Source: Euryodendron excelsum (lineage: Eukaryota > Streptophyta > Magnoliopsida > Ericales > Pentaphylacaceae). From it: 64,000 nt of DNA. The number at the start of each line of letters is the position of its first letter. Positions within the stretch are counted from its first letter, which is position 1. A program made the translations under genes and the position numbers. The notes under the pieces are model-generated. The model did not search any database, was not told the DNA's origin, and saw only the letters and a list, made by a program, of their open reading frames with translations. The stretch is taken from contig CM065389.1 in NCBI GenBank assembly GCA_033060915.1, forward strand, positions 15,422,001 to 15,486,000, in the 5' to 3' direction. Positions 58,044 through 64,000 of the stretch are shown here, in pieces.

Positions 58044-58789
58044 TGCATGATAGAACATAAAGTTAAGTGAATTATTGTTGTATAAAGTGTCTTATTGATT
58101 GTAATTTATAGAATTATATTGTTGAAGAAAAAGAGAAGATGCTCATGACATAGACTTCTTTTTTGACATCACGATTATTGTACTACTTTACCCCTTCTCT
58201 CAATTAATGTTTATTTTTCAATTAATTTTTTTTTTAATGACTGAATACTGCAATTGTCATGTCCTCCTCACTAACTACAAAGGTGGTGGTTTTGTTGCTA
58301 AGCTGGCTGGTGAGCCAAGTTCAACTTGATCTGGCAGCTATAATTGTGTTGGTTTTTAAGGAAGGGTCAGGATCGAAAACGTAATGATATAAACTGCAAA
58401 TTGGCTTGGTTTTTATCATGTATCCAATTTAACCTAGTTAAGTTATTTGAATATTTATAAGGTTCTAAAGTGCTCTGAAAAGTTTCGAGTGAAGTATATG
58501 CATCTGAGGAAATTATTACATGATTGAATTGATTTTACTTGGTATTCATGACTTGTTGTTTCTCCATAGTGTGGATATGATTATTCAGGTATTGGTTCTA
58601 TATTTAGTTCCATTTGATTTCATATTCAACTAAACAAATGTTCTTGCTCTTAATTCTCTCTTAATTCGTTATTCGTTCTTATAAGTTTGCCACATGCTGT
58701 GATAGATAAACAAGAAGATATGTGGCCCTTGAAGTTCACATATCGTTAGCAATGAGCAATACATGTTGTGGAATTAGGAACAACATACA

Positions 58790-59875
58790 CAAAGGATATG
58801 ATATCTTTGAAGTTTCAGTTGTAGAGGTTTATTTTCAACACAAAAAAAGGTATTTCAGAATTTTATTTACATTCACCTTTAGTTGTCCTATTCAAAGGTT
58901 TCTAGGTGTGCTTTATTTTCTATTTGAAATCACTGAGGACCTTTCAGCACCACAGATCTTTTCTTGAGATTTGAACATTACACCTCTATGTTTTTAGTGC
59001 TCTTTGAATAATCATAGCACTTTTCTTTACAATATCATTCAGTATGCTGTTTTATCATTATAGATTTTACTTTATCTGCGACATCTTAAGAAGAAAGAGA
59101 GAATTTACTTCCCTTGTCAGCCATCTTATTTCTACATCCTACATGATATAGGAAATTACAGGATGCAACAGATATTATATATATTGCCCACCAGGATTTC
59201 CTTCACTCTTAGCTTCTATCTTTCACAACAAAGAGTCCATCTCAAAATCCCCAACATTAGTCATCAATTCGATTATCAATATCATAATAAACTCAAGCCA
59301 AAATAAATATATTTATTAATAGGTTAGCTGTACATAAAATTGCAGAATACATAATATAAAGAGAGGAGAGAGATGGGATCAAAGCGACTAATCCCAGAAG
59401 CTCAAGTGGCTTCCACTTTTGAATGTTGAACGTCGATGATGATTTGCCATCAAAGGAGAGGGCACCATGCATGCCAACATTGGTTTTGCTTAAACCAAGG
59501 TTAGAGCAATGTTTGTTGCATTGATGGAAAATAACACAGTTAGTTTATAGGAAGTTATTTTATTTAACTCATTAATATCACTTCTTTTGTTTTTCTTTTT
59601 TCTTCTTTGTTTTTCTGTAAATTTAAGCTTTTGAATAGAAATAATTAAGATAGTTGGAAATCTCTTTCCCAAAAAATAATTCAGTTAGTCTTTGTGGATA
59701 TCAAATTTGTATATTTGTGGGCTAAAACTCTTCATATAACAATAATGAAAAATTAGTTACCATAATATCCATTGGATATCAGTTTATTCAAAATATCTAC
59801 ACATTCTTCATCCTCCACCTCCTTAGAGACATCCATCAAGTAAACAACCATTTTCCTTCTCCCAACCTCAATACA
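58790..59875 (+). repeat. Left arm of a 1 kb inverted duplication
   Basis: Its reverse complement matches 61487-62540 along nearly the whole length, for example GAGGGCACCATGCATGCCAA at about 59,459 against the inverted copy near 61,880. The loop between the arms is about 1.6 kb. Confidence 0.85.
59400..59875 (-). pseudogene. Two exon-like pieces in the left arm
   Basis: On the minus strand one piece reads VYLMDVSKEVEDEECVDILN then KLISNGYYG before a GTAACT donor (about 59,760). A second, at about 59,487-59,400, reads NVGMHGALSFDG and NIQKWKPLELLG. Both have counterparts in the right arm. No protein family recognised. Confidence 0.4.
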
Positions 59876-59879
59876 ATTG

Positions 59880-61480
59880 TCCTCAGGAAGTGTGTTTGTG
59901 TAATGGAGGTTTGGATGCATCAGGTGATGCATCCAGTGTGTTTTGGTTTTGTAAAAGTTGGCAAATGATCCAAATTACGTACAATCCTTTATTGCCCCAT
60001 TTGTATATGTAGGTATGATTTTCTTTTATTTTCTTACTGAAGGCAATCATTCTTCTATTTTAGTTTCAGCTGTTAATTCTGTATGGACCACTTGTGCCCT
60101 TAATCTATTTAAATTATTTTGTTGGTTTCAGTGACGATTTAAGGTAATTCTTTATACCTTTGGCTTGAAATTTCACTGAAAGTAGTGAATTTGTTGTGGC
60201 ATTAGGGCTTTATTTTGTCTTTGCTTTTTAAATTCAGTTGGACGTTTATTTTGACTTTCCTGTGTCTTAGGTTTATATTACCTATTTGGTTTCGTAAGCA
60301 GTGGCCTATGTTGGTAGTGCAAAAGTCTCCTTTTAATAAGGGACACCAATTGCTTTCAATGACCTCACAAGTACTTATTTTAGAATACATCTCATAATAT
60401 TTGGTACAGCTTGTGGAAAAACGAGAGAAAAGGAGGATGAAATTTCAATTTCATGAGATATGCTTCAAAGTTATATTGATTCTAGTATATTGTTATACAG
60501 TTTCATAAGTCGAGTGTTATTTTGTTAGTGCAAAAGCCTGAAGCTCCTCCTTAAAAGGAACACCATTGCTTTGCATTCTCTAGCTAGTACAATTTTTAGA
60601 ATACTTCTCTTAATCTTTGATATAGTTTTTGAAAACATGTTATCAGCAAAAGAAAAGAATGAAGGATGGAATTTAAATTTCATGATTTGTTTTAAAAAGG
60701 AAGATGACCGCATGATCACCAGTAGAAAAGGTTTTGCAACTTACGTAGTATAAACATGCAAATCTTCTAGGTCAATTTTTCTATATTTTTTAATGTGATG
60801 AATTTGATGGTTCTCACAAATTAAGGAAAAGAAGAATGAAAATTACATCTAAAATTGATAATTCCTCCCTTACTTACATTCACTTTTTTTGTCTCGTGCT
60901 TTCTTGACTGTACCAAAATGAGAGAAAATAATATCCCTTATATTTCTTTCTTTTTCCTCGCAATATCATTTAGCAAAACAGAGCATTGATGCCAAAAACA
61001 TAGAAAAGATGACCATTCAGACTTGCAGCCCATTGCATTTTATTTGCTTGTTTGATCAACTGTGCTTTTGTTATTTGATCAGTGTTGTTTCACAAACTTG
61101 TCAAATGAAGAAATAGAGAAGCAATGCAGCCATTTTCAGCAACTGCACATAGCTGCTAGCCTACGATAAAAAGTGACTAGAGCAACATTAGCAAATTTAT
61201 TGAACAAGAAACAAATGCGGTCAAGGCTGGTATCACGGAGTTTGAAGAAACAACGCTCATTACTGCCACTAGGTTGGTGTAGAGGTACCATTTTGTGGAG
61301 AAGCTTGTGGATAAGATGTCACTAGAGGATCTAGCTCTAGCTAAATAGCTTAGGCAAGATAGCTGTTAATGAAGCTATATATGCTGGCAAAACATTGAGG
61401 CATGCAGATTGCTAGAGGGGGAAAACAAGAATCTGGCTTATGTTAGGGATGGTGATGGAAAAATATCTCTCTTTTATGGT
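59880..61480. other. Loop of the inverted duplication
   Basis: About 60,290-60,440 and 60,530-60,660 share a degenerate direct repeat (GTGCAAAAG(T/C)C then AA(T/A)A(A/G)GG(G/A)(A/C)AC and AATACTTCTC-like words). At 61,090-61,440 there are broken protein-like frames (for example FVEKLVDKMSLEDLALAK). No intact gene. Confidence 0.45.
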
Positions 61481-61486
61481 ATTTAG

Positions 61487-62540
61487 GCTGGGAAAAGGGA
61501 GATGTTTGTTTACTTGATGGATGTTTGTAAAGAGGTGGAGGATGTATAATGTGTAGATACATTGAATAAACTGATATCTAATGGATACTATGGTTAGTAA
61601 TTAATTTTTCATTGTTGTCAATGAAGAGCTTTGGTCCACGAGAATACAAATTCAAAATAAACTTGGATTATTTTTGTTGGGAGAAATTTTCAACTATCTT
61701 AATTATTTCTATTCAAAAGCTTAAATTTGCCAAAAAAAAAAAAAAGAAAAGAAAAAGAAAAAGAAGTGATATTAGGGTGTTAAAATAGAACAACTTTCTA
61801 TTAACTAATTGTGTTATTTTGCGTTAATGCCACACACATTGCTCTAACTTTGGTTCAGGCATAACCAATGTTGGCATGCATGGTGCCCTCTTCTTTGATG
61901 GCAATTTCTCACTGAGATTTAGCATTCAAATGTGGAAGCTGCTTGAACTTTTGGGAAAATTTAATTTAGTTGTGTTAGTTGCTTTAATCCCATCTCTCTC
62001 CTCACTTTATATTATCTATTTTACAATTTTATCAAATGTTAATCTAGTAATTAAGATATTTATTTTAGCTTGAGTTTTTTATGGTATTGCTAATTAGATG
62101 ACTAATGATGTGGACGTAGAGATAGACTCTTTTTTTGTGAAGATAGAAGCTAAGGTCAAGGATGGTGTGTTATATATATATTTTTGTTGAGTCCTATAAT
62201 TTTCTACTTCTGTGGGAAGGAAGATAGGTAATGAGGGAAGTAAATTCTGGTGAAGTACAATCTAATGATAAAACAGCAAACTGAATGACAATCTTGTAAA
62301 ACAAAGTGCTGCAGATATTTAAAAAGTGCGAAGAGGATAGTGGTGTAATGTTTAGATCTCAAGAAAAGATGGGTGGTGTTGAAAGGTCCTCATTGACTTC
62401 AAATAGAAAATGAAGCATGCCTAGAAATAGTTAATGAATGACTAAAAATACAGAATAGAACAACTAAAGAGGAATGTAAATAAAATTCTAAAGTGCCTTT
62501 TTTGGGTTAAAAATACACCTCTAGAACCAGAACTCCAAAG
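61487..62540 (-). repeat. Right arm of the 1 kb inverted duplication
   Basis: Inverted copy of 58790-59875. It carries a poly-A-rich insertion at about 61,731-61,765 and many small differences from the left arm. Confidence 0.85.
61500..61965 (+). pseudogene. Two exon-like pieces in the right arm
   Basis: The first reads MFVYLMDVCKEVED, stop, CVDTLNKLISNGYYG before a GTTAGT donor (about 61,593). The second, after TTTGGTTCAG (61,859), reads GITNVGMHGALFFDG then QMWKLLELLGKFNL. The stop in the first piece is absent from the left arm, so this copy has decayed further. Confidence 0.4.
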
Positions 62541-63407
62541 ATATCATATAATTGTTGATTTGTCCTTTGCATTGGGAGCTTTGGTTTAAATTGTGTTCTT
62601 ATTCTTGACTGCTTAATTTGGCTTTTTAATGTAATTCCTGTGGCATTGGGGGCTGCTATTTTATCTGTATTTCAGCTGTAGAAGCAGGATGGAGTTAAGT
62701 CTAAGCAGCTGGCATGATAAGGATAACTTGTTCATATGGTACAATAGGGAAACATTTGAGCATTTACGACGTCTCTGTTGAAATACCTGTTAATATTGAT
62801 CTCCCTGTCATCTGGGGCTAATTAGAACTATATTTTTTCATGTTGGTTTGTCATCTCAATAATGTGATGCATGTGCAGCACATACATGCATTGTAGTAGG
62901 TTAGATCCTCATGTTATGTTTGGTTTGTCACATTTTTATTGGCTAGGAGAATTCCACTGGACTCCTGAGCTACTATTCATTATCATTCTCGCATAGATCT
63001 TTCCTTGACTACGGTCATTATAGTCTTGACCCTTGACATTGTAGATTTTTGTGAATGGGTGCTAATGTTTTACCCAAAACATAGGGGCTGCATGTTTCCT
63101 CGGTGTGATGTCCCTTCCTTTACTTTTAGTCATGTTATGTTTCACTGGGATGATGTCATATGTGGCTTATTGTTTTGAATGGTGAAATCTTAGTGCCAAT
63201 TGGTAGACTTAACAGATTCTTTTTTTCTTTTTTAGTCCTTTTTCATCAGCAATATTTTCTTTTCCTTTTCCCTTTTATTTTATTTTTTTCATAATGGGAA
63301 GTTTTGCATTAAGGTGAAGGATACTCAAATGTTGCGAGGCGATTATTTGACCTCATGGGATGATCTTAGCTTCTTAATATCTCCTTGTTGGATGCATGGA
63401 ATTTTGC
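62541..63407. other. Non-coding stretch
   Basis: No supported gene. T-rich on the plus strand, with short words only. Confidence 0.5.
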
Positions 63408-63765
63408 ACTCGGTTAATATTATCTTTGTTTGATGATTTATTCTTCCTGGTGAAACTCACTTGTTACTGTTATTAGTTTTGTAGGCAGACCTGTCACCAC
63501 ATTGTAACTTCATCTTCAGACTCTCTATTGAAATAATGTATCCTTGAATTGTAAACAACTAGGTTCTTTGCCAGCTTGTGATCATTTTTAGTTTGTCATT
63601 GAATTTAGTCAGTCATTTTTACCAGTTCTGTTTTGTATTTGGCATTGTCAAATAATCCTTTCTTTCGGATTGTTGTTCTGCATTGTCCTCAAAGATCTTC
63701 ATATGGTGAAAGGAAGGGCATTGTGAATGATAATCTGTTATGTCTTTCAAGTGGATGACCTAATG
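63408..63765 (+). repeat. Duplicated segment, copy B
   Basis: It aligns with 32172-32517 in the same orientation (AATATTATCTTTGTTTGA, ATTCTTCCTGGTGAAACT, TGTCAAATAATCCTTT, TGTCTTTCAAGTGGATG). Unlike copy A it is not bordered by transposon ends. Confidence 0.85.
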
Positions 63766-64000
63766 TATTCACGTCATAACTTTCCTTCTTCTATGCTGGG
63801 TCCCTGGTTGGTTGATCTCTAACTCTCACTATATTTCCTTGCGTAGTGTTGCTCACTAATCATGTGTCCAGTGTGATGAAAACACGGTAGCCATATTTCC
63901 GGTTGTTTACTTGATACAAATTTTTTTATTACTTATTTATTTAACTAGGGACTTTTTTGGACTTATTTACGAAACCCTGGTTAGGCATCATTGGCAATAA

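Overview
This window is repeat-rich nuclear DNA of a flowering plant, most probably a eudicot. It is AT-rich. It carries plant-type transposable elements from most major classes, long GA/CT and AT microsatellites, GT-AG introns, and one plant GDSL esterase/lipase gene. Nothing looks bacterial, organellar or viral. I see no rRNA, tRNA or CRISPR array.

Bases 1-12,300 are nested transposons. A minus-strand Ty1/Copia element has its 5' LTR at 8249-9658. Its decayed gag-pol runs leftward to about 1,900. After pol comes an extra open reading frame with its own TATA-like box, and the 3' end lies beyond the left edge. Its pol is interrupted at 2275-4077 by a piece of a related LTR in the opposite orientation. 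The Copia element abuts the 3' part of an internally deleted Mutator-like (MULE) element at 9659-12283. Copia LTRs and the internal promoter region carry 70-71 bp arrays of paired near-palindromes, the most unusual signal here.

Bases 12,300-20,300 are mostly non-coding. They hold an 880 bp foldback element with a 10 bp target-site duplication, a decayed DUF4283 (LINE-type) fragment, and a 629 bp hAT-type element with a near-perfect 8 bp duplication.

Bases 20,335-30,603 are a complete but inactivated Ty3/Gypsy element of the Tat type: two 597-598 bp LTRs, gag, protease, reverse transcriptase (catalytic motif damaged), RNase H, a second plant Tat-type RNase H, integrase, two arrays of small hairpins, and an antisense, apparently intron-containing ORF of the gypsy-type 'transposase_28' family.

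Bases 30,604-39,500 hold exon-like pieces of a plus-strand gene I do not recognise. They are separated by CACTA ends, a MITE fragment and a 3.3 kb LTR element without coding capacity. Bases 40,076-45,852 are a five-exon minus-strand GDSL esterase/lipase gene, apparently intact (351 codons), with a decayed exon-1 copy upstream. Bases 46,000-64,000 hold small elements: a MITE, a Harbinger-like element with a Myb/SANT-like ORF, and a decayed hAT transposase. There is also a 1 kb inverted duplication carrying exon-like pieces, and a 350 bp segment duplicated from 31 kb away.

Only the lipase gene looks like a working host gene. All exon models are read by eye and have no transcript support.
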